From: Acidobacteriota bacterium
GTDB lineage: Bacteria; Acidobacteriota; Thermoanaerobaculia; Multivoradales; Multivoraceae
Assembly: GCA_028875725.1 (NCBI GenBank)
Contig: JAPPCR010000015.1
Location: 186,001 to 250,000 of the forward strand
Direction: 5' to 3'
Length of the DNA: 64,000 nt
The translations under genes and the position numbers were made by a program. The stretch's first letter is position 1, and each line of letters begins with the position of its first letter. Under the pieces are notes generated by a model. That model worked only from the letters and a program-made list of their open reading frames with translations. It was not told the origin of the DNA and searched no databases. Below are positions 35,492 to 44,065 of this stretch, piece after piece.

Positions 35492-35499
35492 CGCGATCG

Positions 35500-36648
35500 T
35501 CAGCGCCTCGGGAAGGCGTATGCCGTCAGAACTCGCTGCACCAGGGCAACCTGCCCGGATACGCCCTGGCTCTTGTAGACCTGTTTCAGAAGCCAGCGGA
35601 CGTAGCTTTCCTTGTAACCCGTGGTCGCTGCGATCTCGCGCACCGGACGGCCCTCGGCCAACAACGCCGACACGCGGGCCTCCGACGGCGACAGGCCGAG
35701 CAACACCGACAGCCGGACCGGGTCGATGCGCGGACGGCTCTCCGGGTCGACCACGAGCACCAGGGCCGCCACCCGGCGGCCCCCGAAGTCCGCCTGCCCG
35801 GCGTCGATGGCGTGTACGTGAAGCTCCAGCCGCGACCGAAGCAAGGGCCGCTGGATCCTGATCGAGCCGCCCCTCGACGGCGTCTCGTTCCCGAATACCG
35901 GCAGCGCGCCTCTCAGCAGCCGCTGCAGACGGCCGTCATCCGCCGGCAGCGAAGCGTGCAGGGCGCCGTCGCGGTCGAACAAGCCTTGGCCGCGGCGCAG
36001 AATGCCCTGGGCCGGGGCGTTCGCCGCCAGCACGCGGCCACTGCGGTCCAGGTGCAGGACGCCGATCCGGCTGCTGTCCAGCAGGCCGGCCAGACCGGCG
36101 CTCAGTGCATCGGCGCCAACCAGCGCCTGACGGACGCGAACGAACTGGCGGATATGCGGCAGCAGCGACTCGATCAACCGGAGCTGATCCGACTGCCAGC
36201 CGCCGCTTGCGATCGGGTTGCCGATAGCCCAGACCACACTCAGGCCGTCCACCCAGTCGAGGCGCGTAATCAAGCCGTTCTGGCCGTGGCCGCGGCCCCA
36301 TCCCTCGTTGTACGCCGCCGACGTCCTCAACTCCCTTTGGGTGTACAGGTCGGGAACATTGACCAGTTGGCCGACGGGCCGCTCCGAGAGGCGGGGCGGC
36401 CCTTCGTCGTGGGCGTGGTACACGTCGAAATACTCGTCCACCAGGTCCTGTCGAGGCTCGCCGCCGTAGAGCAACCGGGCGAAGTGGACGTGCACCCCGT
36501 TGCCGGTGCTTTGGCAGACTGTCAGCACGTTTCCCGTGGCGCCACAGGCATGTTCGATCAGGGCCGTGGCGGCGGGCCAGTGCACGTCGTCGAAGGCGGC
36601 CCGATGCAGCAACGCGAGGATTCGATCGAAGGGAACGAGTGAGTTCAC
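35500..36648 (-). CDS. LuxR-family transcriptional regulator with PAS-like sensory region
   Basis: About 382 residues from the GTG at 36648. The C-terminal ~65 residues form a LuxR-type helix-turn-helix (LSPSEARVSALLAEGRPVREIAATTGYKESYVRWLLKQVY), which binds DNA. The central part (about 185-300) has a PAS-like pattern (DSSRIGVLHLDRSGRVLAANAPAQ) and could sense a ligand; the N-terminal part has no assigned domain. An open frame to 36810 would add 54 residues, but they look non-conserved and rich in Arg/Ser, so the GTG with GAGAGG upstream is preferred. Located 8 bp before the SUMF1-like gene and probably cotranscribed with it. The signal and targets are unknown. Confidence 0.8.
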   Translation of the reverse strand: MNSLVPFDRILALLHRAAFDDVHWPAATALIEHACGATGNVLTVCQSTGNGVHVHFARLLYGGEPRQDLVDEYFDVYHAHDEGPPRLSERPVGQLVNVPDLYTQRELRTSAAYNEGWGRGHGQNGLITRLDWVDGLSVVWAIGNPIASGGWQSDQLRLIESLLPHIRQFVRVRQALVGADALSAGLAGLLDSSRIGVLHLDRSGRVLAANAPAQGILRRGQGLFDRDGALHASLPADDGRLQRLLRGALPVFGNETPSRGGSIRIQRPLLRSRLELHVHAIDAGQADFGGRRVAALVLVVDPESRPRIDPVRLSVLLGLSPSEARVSALLAEGRPVREIAATTGYKESYVRWLLKQVYKSQGVSGQVALVQRVLTAYAFPRR

Positions 36649-36781
36649 GAGGCTGCGGCCTCTCGTCCTGGAGGTATCAAGGCACGAACCGCACTCGCCA
36701 TATCCCGTTACCTCCGCAAGAACCAGAATTCTCACGAAGGCTAGCGGCCTAAAGTGGCATTTGGGCGAACTTCTCCGATCC

Positions 36782-36801
36782 TTTCGCGATGATTTCGCGA
36801 T
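36782..36801. promoter_or_regulatory. Two TTTCGCGAT direct repeats, one helical turn apart
   Basis: TTTCGCGAT occurs at 36782-36790 and again at 36793-36801, 11 bp start to start, in the 214-bp gap upstream of the LuxR-type gene. Repeats spaced by one helical turn fit tandem protein binding on one face of DNA. No matching -35/-10 pair could be fixed confidently. The rest of the gap 36649-36862 shows nothing else clear. Confidence 0.35.
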
Positions 36802-36862
36802 CACACACAAGTAGTGGCGCGGCGGCGCGCTGCGCTGCCTTTCGCGGTCGTGGACGAGCCGG

Positions 36863-37657
36863 CTAGAAGACCACGAGCAGCACGGTGCCCAGCGCCAGCC
36901 GGTAGCCGACGAAGACCTGCAGGCTGCGGCGCCTGAGCCATCCGAGCAGACCGCCGATCACCAGGTAGCCCACCACCGCCGACAGCGCGGCGACCAGGAG
37001 CAGCGAGGGCAGTTGGGACAGCGGCAGCGCGCCGCTCATCAGGTCCAGACTGTCCTTGCCGGCGACGAAGACGCCGACCGGCAGCGCCAGCAGGAGGGCG
37101 AAGCGAGCCGACGACTCACGGTCGAAGCCGAGCAGCCGGCCGGCGCTGATGACGACACCGGCCCGGGAAGCGCCGGGAACGAGCGCCGCTGCCTGCGCCA
37201 GCCCGAACACCAGAGCATTCCGCCAGTTCACCTGCTCCAGCCGGCGCTCCTGCGCCCCCCAGCGATCCGCGGCGCCGAGCACGAGGCCGAAGCCGATCGT
37301 CGCCCAGGCGATCACGCCCGGACTGCGGGCGTCGCCGGCGATCCACTCGCCCGCCACGATGCCGACGACGAGAACGGGCAGCGAGGCCAGCGCCAGCAAC
37401 GGGATCATCCGCCTCGCAGCGGGTTCGCCGGCCTCGGCGCCCTGGAACAGCGCCCGCACGTAGACCGCGAGGTCCTTTCGGAAGTACGCGACGACGGCCA
37501 CCAGTGTGCCGGTGTTCGCCGCCACGTCCACCGCCAGACCCTGGTCCGGCCAGCCGAACAGCCGCGGCAGCAGGATGAGGTGCGCGGTCGAGCTGATCGG
37601 CAGGTACTCGGTCAGCCCCTGCACGAGTGCCACGAGGATCAACTGCAGCGGCTGCAC
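36863..37657 (-). CDS. uppP: Undecaprenyl-diphosphatase
   Basis: Integral membrane phosphatase recycling undecaprenyl pyrophosphate to the monophosphate carrier used for peptidoglycan and surface glycans. BacA/UppP signatures are LTEYLPISSTAHLILLP near the N-terminus and VPGASRAGVVISAGRLLGF in the middle (the usual PGxSRSG with Ala for Ser). About eight hydrophobic segments are visible in 264 residues. The GTG at 37657 starts the conserved sequence; the open frame upstream to 37726 adds a non-conserved stretch. Its carrier-recycling role serves the glycan genes at 17-23 kb as well as the cell wall. Divergent from the FKBP gene across a 47-bp gap. Confidence 0.93.
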   Translation of the reverse strand: MQPLQLILVALVQGLTEYLPISSTAHLILLPRLFGWPDQGLAVDVAANTGTLVAVVAYFRKDLAVYVRALFQGAEAGEPAARRMIPLLALASLPVLVVGIVAGEWIAGDARSPGVIAWATIGFGLVLGAADRWGAQERRLEQVNWRNALVFGLAQAAALVPGASRAGVVISAGRLLGFDRESSARFALLLALPVGVFVAGKDSLDLMSGALPLSQLPSLLLVAALSAVVGYLVIGGLLGWLRRRSLQVFVGYRLALGTVLLVVF

Positions 37658-37704
37658 GCGGCGAGGATAGCGAAGGGACCAGGCCCGCCCGTCTTGCGGA
37701 TACC

Positions 37705-38442
37705 ATGCGCGCCATGACGACACCACGCCGCCCCCGGCAGTTCATCGCCCCACTCCTCGCCCTCATCCTCGCCGCGCCCGCCTGCGCGCAGGAAACCGCC
37801 ACCGCCGCAGCCGACGATCCGCCGGCGGCCCCCGAGACATGGGACGAGAAGGCCTCCTACGCGATCGGCCTGAACATCGGCAGCAACCTGGATGCCGGGG
37901 ATCTGAACCTCGACAAGGACCTGCTGCTCCGCGGATTCCTGGACTCCCTGGAAGGCACGGCGGCGCTCGAGGAGGCCGAGATCGACGCGGTTCTGGGAGA
38001 ACTCAACCAGAAGATGCAGGAACACGCGGACCGCGCCCGGCAAGCGGCCATGATGGAGAACACCGCCAAGAGCGCCGCTTTCCTCGCCGAGAAGGCCAGG
38101 GAAGAGGGCATCGTCAAGACGGACTCCGGTCTCCTCTACCGGGAACTCCGCGCGGGCAGCGGCGACAGCCCCACGGCGAACCAGACGGTCACCGTCCACT
38201 ATCGCGGCGCCCTGATCGACGGCACCGTGTTCGACAGCACATACGACCGCGACCAGCCGACCACCTACCCCGTCAGCGGCTTCATTCCCGGCTGGTCAGA
38301 AGCGTTGCAGTTGATGAAGCCGGGCGCCAGGTGGGAACTCTTCATTCCCGCCGAACTCGCCTACGGCGCGAACGGCTCGCCGCCAGCCATCCCGCCCGCT
38401 GCCGCCCTCACCTTCGAACTCGAGCTCCTCGAAGTCGAGTAG
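37705..38442 (+). CDS. FKBP-type peptidyl-prolyl cis-trans isomerase (FkpA/Mip-like), exported
   Basis: Periplasmic proline isomerase and chaperone, 245 residues. A signal peptide covers about residues 1-33 (core FIAPLLALILAAPACA). The FKBP N-terminal dimerisation domain (about 50-130, KASYAIGLNIGSNL, then a long helix ending in KAREEG) is followed by the FKBP C domain (about 140-245) with VTVHYRGALIDGTVFDST, FIPGWSEALQLM and PAELAYGANG. The ATG at 37705 is used; an ATG three codons later is equally possible. A chaperone of this class could help fold the large secreted proteins in the region. Convergent with the response regulator gene (10-bp gap). Confidence 0.92.
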   Translation: MRAMTTPRRPRQFIAPLLALILAAPACAQETATAAADDPPAAPETWDEKASYAIGLNIGSNLDAGDLNLDKDLLLRGFLDSLEGTAALEEAEIDAVLGELNQKMQEHADRARQAAMMENTAKSAAFLAEKAREEGIVKTDSGLLYRELRAGSGDSPTANQTVTVHYRGALIDGTVFDSTYDRDQPTTYPVSGFIPGWSEALQLMKPGARWELFIPAELAYGANGSPPAIPPAAALTFELELLEVE

Positions 38443-38452
38443 CGCCCGCGGC

Positions 38453-39169
38453 TCAGTCCGCGTCGGCGGTGAACCGGTAGCCGACGCCGCGAACGGTGTG
38501 GAAGTGGCGCGGCCGCTCGGGGTCTGGTTCGAAGCGTTTGCGCAGCCGGAGGATGAAGTTGTCGACCGTCCGGGACGACGGGAAGGCTTCGTAACCCCAG
38601 ACGCGGTCCAGGATGTCCTCGCGCGAGACGACTTCGCCCTCCCGCTCCGCCAGGGTCTTGAGGATCATCGCCTCCTTCTGTGTCAACTGCTGCGCCTGAC
38701 CGTCCCAGGAAGCGCCGGTGAAGGCCGCGAAGTCGAAGTGGTTGCCGCCGAAGCGCACGGCGTCCGGTGCGTCGCCGGGACGCCACGACCGCCGCCGGAG
38801 GATCGCCTGCACCCGCAGCAAGAGCTCCGTCAGGTGAAAGGGCTTCGCGAGATAGTCGTCGCCTCCGGCCTCGAGGCCGCGAATCCGGTCGGATACCTCC
38901 GCCTTGGCGGTCAGGAAGAGGACCGGCGTATCGACGCCAGCTCTACGCGCCTCCTCGCACAGCGTGAACCCGTCCACGCCCGGCAACATCACGTCGAGAA
39001 TCACGAGCTGGTAGCGCGGATCCCGAACCCGCTCGAGCGCCTGCCCACCGTCGCGAACCCAGTCGACGTCGAGGCCCTCGGCCTCCAGGTTGAAGCGGAT
39101 GCCGGCGGCGAGGTTCTCCTCGTCCTCGATCAGCAGGACCCGCACCTGGTCTTCGACTACGGGTCTCAC
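38453..39169 (-). CDS. OmpR/PhoB-family response regulator
   Basis: Two-component transcription factor of 238 residues. The receiver domain has acidic DE residues (LLIEDEE), phosphoacceptor Asp59 (LVILDVMLPGVDGF), the Thr switch in FLTAKAE, and Lys in YLAKPF. The C-terminal winged helix ends in RTVDNFILRLRKRFE...VRGVGYRF. The GTG at 39169 overlaps the kinase stop by four bases (GTGA) with GGGAGC upstream, which decides the start over the ATG at 39205. Kinase and regulator form a coupled pair; targets unknown. Confidence 0.93.
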   Translation of the reverse strand: MRPVVEDQVRVLLIEDEENLAAGIRFNLEAEGLDVDWVRDGGQALERVRDPRYQLVILDVMLPGVDGFTLCEEARRAGVDTPVLFLTAKAEVSDRIRGLEAGGDDYLAKPFHLTELLLRVQAILRRRSWRPGDAPDAVRFGGNHFDFAAFTGASWDGQAQQLTQKEAMILKTLAEREGEVVSREDILDRVWGYEAFPSSRTVDNFILRLRKRFEPDPERPRHFHTVRGVGYRFTADAD

Positions 39170-40308
39170 GACGCCGCTCCCGCGGCCTGCCGCCTGATCG
39201 GCCATGTGACCCGGAACACTGCGCCGCGGCCCGGGCCCTCGCTGCTCGCCTCCACTTCACCTCCCTCGAGCGTCACGAAGCTCCGCACCAGGTAGAGCCC
39301 CAGACCGCTGCCCTTCTTGTCGCGCCGCAACTCGCTGCCGGGTCGGTAGAACTTCTCGAACAGACGACGGCCGTCCGCGGGGTCGAAGCCGACGCCGTCG
39401 TCGAGCACTTCGAGTTCGACGGTCGAGTCCAGCCGTCTGGCCACGACTTCCACTCTCGTTCCGGCCGCCTGGGCGGACTCGATCGCGTTGCCGATCAGGT
39501 TCCGCAGCACCGTGCCCAGGCCCACAGGGTCCGCCTGGAGATCGAGGCCGTCCTCGACCCTGACCTCGATCTCGATGCCCTCGCCGCCGTCGCGCCGGTG
39601 CCCGAGCTCGGCGAAGGCGAGGGACACCGCCTCCGCCAGGTCGACCGGTTCGCGGCGCGGCTCGACCTTCGCATGCTCCAGGCGGTTCGTCTCCAGGAGA
39701 TTGCCAATCATCCGCTCCAGACGTCTCAGATCCTCCAGGTTGCGATCAAGCAGCTCGCGACGATCCGCCGCCGCCAGATCACGGAGCAGCAACGTCTCCG
39801 TCGTCAGCCGCAGGCTCGCCAGCGGACTCCGTAACTCGTGGGACACCGCGGCGAGGAAGTTCTGCTGCCGGGACAGGAGATCCGCCTCCCGGCGCAGCAC
39901 GCCCCACAGAAGCAGTACCCCGCCCGCAATCACCGCGAGAAAGAAACCCCCCTCCCAGCGATACTGGTTCAGGTGGCTGCGTCGATCCCGTTCGATCGCC
40001 GCGCGGGCCGCCGGCCGTATCCTCGCCTCCCCGGCTTCGATCTCCAGGTGCGGGTAGAGAGCGCGCAGTTCCTCACTCGACTGACCGGCTCGCAGCGACG
40101 CCTCGGCCGCCTCCCGGTCCAGTTCGACCCCGGCGACGCGGTCGGAGGCGATGCGGTCCGCGAGCCTGGACTGGTCGACCAGCCACCAGACGACCTGCAC
40201 AGCCGTGATGGCGAGCAGCAGCAGGAAGCCGATCTGCAGCCGCCACACCCGGATGCTCTCCGCCGAGCGGCGGCTTCCCCGGCTGAACCGGGTCACATGC
40301 TTGGGCAT
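39166..40308 (-). CDS. Membrane sensor histidine kinase
   Basis: 380-residue kinase partner of the adjacent response regulator. Two transmembrane helices (about residues 22-44 and 121-138) flank a short periplasmic domain of about 75 residues, mostly helical and charged. The HisKA domain has His157 in FLAAVSHELRSPLASLR. ATP-binding HATPase motifs follow: LRNLIGNAIESA (N box), DDGVGFDP (G1) and KGSGLGLYLVRSF (G2). No HAMP domain is obvious. The small periplasmic sensor region gives no clue about the signal. Divergent from the alpha/beta hydrolase gene (53-bp gap). Confidence 0.92.
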   Translation of the reverse strand: MPKHVTRFSRGSRRSAESIRVWRLQIGFLLLLAITAVQVVWWLVDQSRLADRIASDRVAGVELDREAAEASLRAGQSSEELRALYPHLEIEAGEARIRPAARAAIERDRRSHLNQYRWEGGFFLAVIAGGVLLLWGVLRREADLLSRQQNFLAAVSHELRSPLASLRLTTETLLLRDLAAADRRELLDRNLEDLRRLERMIGNLLETNRLEHAKVEPRREPVDLAEAVSLAFAELGHRRDGGEGIEIEVRVEDGLDLQADPVGLGTVLRNLIGNAIESAQAAGTRVEVVARRLDSTVELEVLDDGVGFDPADGRRLFEKFYRPGSELRRDKKGSGLGLYLVRSFVTLEGGEVEASSEGPGRGAVFRVTWPIRRQAAGAAS

Positions 40309-40361
40309 CGCCCTATTCTGCTACGAGGGCCTGAGCCGGATGCTGCTAGTTTCCCCGGCCC

Positions 40362-41240
40362 ATGCCGCAAACTACCCGACCCGTGCTCGAACCGGTTTCC
40401 GTCCACCGCGTCCAGTCCACCGACGGCGTCGAACTCGCCGTCTACGACTTCGGCGGCGATGGCCCCGACCTGATCGCCGGTCACGCCACCGGCTTCCACG
40501 GGCGGGTCTACGACCCGATGCTCGAGCACCTCGACGGCTTTCGCCGGATCAGCGTCGACGTGCGGGGGCACGGCGACGCGACCGCGCCGGACGGCCTCGA
40601 CTACAGTTGGGAGAGCTGTGCGGAGGATCTGGCCGCGGTGATCGACGCGCTGGAACTCGGCACCGAACGACCGCTGTTCGGCTTCGGCCACTCGATGGGC
40701 GCCGCCGCGCTGTTGATGATCGCGCCCAAGCGGCCGGGCCTGTTCGCCGGCCTCGTCTGCTACGAGCCGGTCATCTATCCGCCGGGCGTCACGGACGACG
40801 ACGCCCGCCTCGGCGTCTGGGTCGAACGGACCCGGCGTCGGCGCAGACGCTTCGCATCGTACGAAGCCGCCGTCGCCAACTACGCGGAGAAGGTGCCCTA
40901 CTCCCTGATCGACCCGGAAGCGCTCGACGTGTACGTCCGGCATGGCTTCGCACCGTCGGCGGACGGCGCGGTCGAGATCAAGTGTCACCCCGACGTCGAG
41001 GCGCAGCTTTACCTCATGGGACCCCACCACCGCGCCTGGCACGGGCTCCGCCAGGTGGAGTGCCCGGTTACCCTGATGCGGGGATCCGTGCTCATACCGG
41101 GGCCCGCATACTGGGCCGAGGCGATCGTGTGCGAGTTGCCGAACGTGCTCTTTCTACAGGTCGAGGGCCTCGGCCACCTCGGCCCGCTGGAAGATCCGGA
41201 GCAGATGGCGGTCCTTGTGGCCTCAGCGCTCGCCGCCTAG
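40362..41240 (+). CDS. Alpha/beta hydrolase
   Basis: 292-residue hydrolase of the alpha/beta fold. Oxyanion segment AGHATGFHG, nucleophile elbow GFGHSMGAA with Ser111, and the likely catalytic His in VEGLGHLGP are present. The usual acid after strand 6 (G-x-x-D) is not obvious: the segment reads TLMRGSVLIPGPA, so the acid may sit elsewhere. Substrate cannot be told. The stop codon region overlaps the 3' end of the convergent sulfatase/TPR gene by 18 bp. Confidence 0.8.
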   Translation: MPQTTRPVLEPVSVHRVQSTDGVELAVYDFGGDGPDLIAGHATGFHGRVYDPMLEHLDGFRRISVDVRGHGDATAPDGLDYSWESCAEDLAAVIDALELGTERPLFGFGHSMGAAALLMIAPKRPGLFAGLVCYEPVIYPPGVTDDDARLGVWVERTRRRRRRFASYEAAVANYAEKVPYSLIDPEALDVYVRHGFAPSADGAVEIKCHPDVEAQLYLMGPHHRAWHGLRQVECPVTLMRGSVLIPGPAYWAEAIVCELPNVLFLQVEGLGHLGPLEDPEQMAVLVASALAA

Positions 41241-43595
41241 GAGTTCCTGTCCGCGGGCCAGCGCCAGACGCTCCTCGGCCGGCCGCCCCAGCCGGTTCAG
41301 GATGTCGGCGAGCACGAAGTAGCCGAGCGCACCGTCCCGACCGGTCGGCTCGCCCTCCAGACCGCGGCGTGCGAACGTCTCCGCTTCCTTTAGGTCCCGC
41401 CCGTGGTCCATCAAGGCCTTGGCCAGGTGGAAGTACCCAACGGTGAAGTCCGGCGACGCCTCGACCGCGCCGCGGTAAGCCTCGATCTGGAGGTCCGCGC
41501 GACCCTGCCGGCCGTAGAGGCGGCCGAGATTGAACCGGGGCCGATGGTCGCGCGGGCGCAGTTCCTCCGCCTGCCGATAGGCAGTGACCGCGTCCCCCAT
41601 CCTCCCCGACTCATCCAGCAGAACGGCCAGGTTGAAGTAGGCCTCGCCGAGTTCCGGGTTCGATGAGATGGCCTGCCGGAACTTCGCCTCCGCGTCGCCG
41701 CTGCGACCCAGAAGCGCCATCACCTCGCCCAGCTTGTTCGCGACGACCGCGGGCGGTTCGCGTCCTTCGGCGGCGGCCGCCAGCACCTGCTCCGCTTCGC
41801 TCAACTCGCCGCGGTCGACGTGGATCCGCGCCAGCGCCATCGTCGCCTTCGCGTCCTGACCCGCGACTTCGAGCAGCCGGCGGTAGCCGACGACCGCCTC
41901 GTCGACGCGTCCCAGCTCGTGGTAGGCATTGGCGAGACCAAGCAGAGACTGGCGGTGCTCGGGATCGAGGGCGAGCGCGCTCTGGAAGTGGCCGACCGCC
42001 GGCTCGGGATCGCCCGCGAGAAGCGTGATCGTGCCCAGAAGCTGGTGCGCGTCGAGCAGCCCCTCGTCTTCGGACAGCGCCGCCCGCAGCTCGGCCGCGG
42101 CCGCATCCTCGTCGCCGGCGCCGAAAGCGCTCTGCGCCCGCATGATGGCGCGATGCAGGTGCGCCTTGTTCTTCGGGTCGGCGCGCGGGCTTTCCGAATC
42201 CCCGCGGCCTGCGGCACCGCGGCCGGCGAGGTAACCGAGCGCTCGCAACTGCGCCAGCGTGTCCTCGTCGAGATCCGGTTCCGCGCTGGAACTCGGGGCC
42301 GCCCGATCGAGTTCCGCCGAGAGTTCGAGAGCCTCCGCCCGCAGCCGGCGCGACAGGTCGCGCTCTTCGAGTAGGACGTTCGCGAGCTCGCCCGGGTCTT
42401 CGAGCAGGGCGTAGAGCTCGGGTTCCGGCGCTTCGATGTACTTGTGCTCCGCCGTGCGCAGCGAGCGAAGCGGCGCCCAGCCGTAGTGGTCGAGCGCGTA
42501 GAAGGACTCGGCGTACACGCTCCGTTCGGCAAGAGGATTCGGCAGTCCCTGCATGTCCGGGAGCAGACTCCGGCCCTGGCCTGCGCCAGCCCCGTCGAGG
42601 TCCAGAAGCTCGATCAGGGTCGGCGCGATGTCGACGTGGCTCACCGCGTCGCCGACCACCCGACCGCGCTCCGTGCCGCCGGGCAGCCGGACGATGAGCG
42701 GAACGTGGACCGTGGAGTCGTAGACGAAGAAGCCGTGGTAGCTCTCGCCGTGATCGCCCAGTCCTTCGCCGTGGTCCGACGTCAGCACGAGAACGGACTC
42801 ATCGAAAAGACCGCGCTCCTCGAGGGCGGTGCGGAACTCGCCGATCAGGGAATCGGTGTAGGCGACCTCGCCGTCGTAGGGCCGTCCCTGGTACTCCGAC
42901 CGAAACGGTTCCGGCGGGTCGTACGGATCGTGGGGATCGAACAGGTGGAGCCACAGGAAGAAGGGCTCCTCCCCGCCCACGCCGTCGAGCCACTCCAGCG
43001 CGTGCGCGATCGTCTCCGGACCAGCCCGCTGGACCGACCCCAGGTTGGCGCCCGCCATCGCGTCCAGGTCGAAGTCGTCGACGTAGGTGTCGAAGCCGCG
43101 GGCGATCCCCCAGCGCGCATCGAGCACGAAGGCGCTGACGAAACCGCCGGTCCGGTAGCCGCGGTCCTGGAACCGCTCGGCGATGGTCACCAGCTCGGGC
43201 GCCAGAACGTAGCCGACATTCTCGCGCACCCCATGGGACGGCGGGTAGAGCCCCGTCATGATCGAGCTGTGCGCAGGCAACGTGAACGGCACCGTCGACG
43301 ACGCGTTGGCGAAGCGGATGCCCTCCTCCGCCAGACGGTCGAGGTGCGGCGTCGCGACCCGGTCCGAGCCGTAGCTCGACAGCCGGTCGGCCCGCAGCGT
43401 GTCGATCGTGATCAGGATGACCGGGGGCTGCCCGCTCGATGCCCCACTGAGCAGGTGCTCCACGTCCGCCCGGACCGACGGTGGCGCGGCGTCCTCCGGC
43501 TCGGGTCCGCAGGCGGAAAGGGCCAGCGCCAGCATCGAGGCCGGCACAAGGACCCGGCGGGCCGCGCTACAACCAGCGCCGGACGCGTTTCGCAT
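41223..43595 (-). CDS. Sulfatase-fold lipoprotein with C-terminal TPR repeats (Thr instead of formylglycine Cys)
   Basis: 790-residue lipoprotein: lipobox LSAC (Cys29), then an alkaline-phosphatase-superfamily sulfatase-like domain (about 57-430) with ITIDTLRADRLSSYG, metal-site LTSDHGEGLGDHGE and FDPHDPYDPP. At the nucleophile position, where sulfatases have C/S-x-P-x-R, it reads TLPAHSS with Thr105, as in phospho- and phosphonate-transferring relatives. The remaining part (about 470-785) is a series of TPR repeats (LLDAHQLLG, LGLANAYHELGRVDEAV, AYFNLAVLLDESGRMGDAV). Probably a periplasmic hydrolase or transferase that docks with partner proteins. ATG at 43595 overlaps the ICMT-like gene by 29 bp. 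Confidence 0.85.
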   Translation of the reverse strand: MRNASGAGCSAARRVLVPASMLALALSACGPEPEDAAPPSVRADVEHLLSGASSGQPPVILITIDTLRADRLSSYGSDRVATPHLDRLAEEGIRFANASSTVPFTLPAHSSIMTGLYPPSHGVRENVGYVLAPELVTIAERFQDRGYRTGGFVSAFVLDARWGIARGFDTYVDDFDLDAMAGANLGSVQRAGPETIAHALEWLDGVGGEEPFFLWLHLFDPHDPYDPPEPFRSEYQGRPYDGEVAYTDSLIGEFRTALEERGLFDESVLVLTSDHGEGLGDHGESYHGFFVYDSTVHVPLIVRLPGGTERGRVVGDAVSHVDIAPTLIELLDLDGAGAGQGRSLLPDMQGLPNPLAERSVYAESFYALDHYGWAPLRSLRTAEHKYIEAPEPELYALLEDPGELANVLLEERDLSRRLRAEALELSAELDRAAPSSSAEPDLDEDTLAQLRALGYLAGRGAAGRGDSESPRADPKNKAHLHRAIMRAQSAFGAGDEDAAAAELRAALSEDEGLLDAHQLLGTITLLAGDPEPAVGHFQSALALDPEHRQSLLGLANAYHELGRVDEAVVGYRRLLEVAGQDAKATMALARIHVDRGELSEAEQVLAAAAEGREPPAVVANKLGEVMALLGRSGDAEAKFRQAISSNPELGEAYFNLAVLLDESGRMGDAVTAYRQAEELRPRDHRPRFNLGRLYGRQGRADLQIEAYRGAVEASPDFTVGYFHLAKALMDHGRDLKEAETFARRGLEGEPTGRDGALGYFVLADILNRLGRPAEERLALARGQELLGGER

Positions 43596-44049
43596 AGTCC
43601 CGGTACTCGTCGCCGAACTTCCGCTCCAGGTAGGCCTCCTCCCGCAGAATCACGCCCCAGCGCAGCAGCAGGGCCACCGCCACGGCGAGGGCGACGAACC
43701 ACCAACTGCTCCGAGCGAGTCCGAGGCCGAGGAACGCCAGAACCATGCCCGCATAGATGGGATTACGGGACCGCCGGTAGGGACCTCTGATCACCAGGTT
43801 CGCGGTCGGATGATGCACCGGCAGGGAGGAGCCGCCGCGAACCATCGTCAGGGCCGACCAGGTCAGCCAGGCGAAGCTGGCAACCACGATCGCGATCCCG
43901 GCAATCACCAGGGCCCGATTGGTCCCGACCGGCCAAATCCGGAGCGGCAGCAGCCAGGACAGGAGGAAGCCGAGGACCAGGGAGACCAGCACCAGCAACG
44001 GCGGCTCGAAGGCCGTCTGGGCCCGGTCCGGTTCGCCGCCCGCTGCCAC
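43567..44049 (-). CDS. Isoprenylcysteine carboxyl methyltransferase (ICMT)/PEMT-like membrane protein
   Basis: 160-residue membrane protein with three to four hydrophobic helices. The C-terminal SAM-binding signature of the ICMT/phospholipid methyltransferase group is intact: VIRGPYRRSRNPIYAGMV, later LREEAYLERKFGDEYRDYAKRVRRWL. Bacterial members methylate small lipophilic molecules; the substrate here is unknown. GTG start at 44049. It overlaps the sulfatase/TPR gene start and lies 16 bp after the homocysteine methyltransferase-like gene, so the three form a minus-strand operon that links methyl metabolism with this membrane protein. Confidence 0.82.
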   Translation of the reverse strand: MAAGGEPDRAQTAFEPPLLVLVSLVLGFLLSWLLPLRIWPVGTNRALVIAGIAIVVASFAWLTWSALTMVRGGSSLPVHHPTANLVIRGPYRRSRNPIYAGMVLAFLGLGLARSSWWFVALAVAVALLLRWGVILREEAYLERKFGDEYRDYAKRVRRWL

Positions 44050-44065
44050 GATCGTTCCGGCCTCC

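Noticed and set aside
36649..36810. 54-codon N-terminal extension of the LuxR-type regulator
   Set aside because: Sequence is low-similarity and basic, contains the likely promoter and phased repeats; GTG 36648 is a better start.
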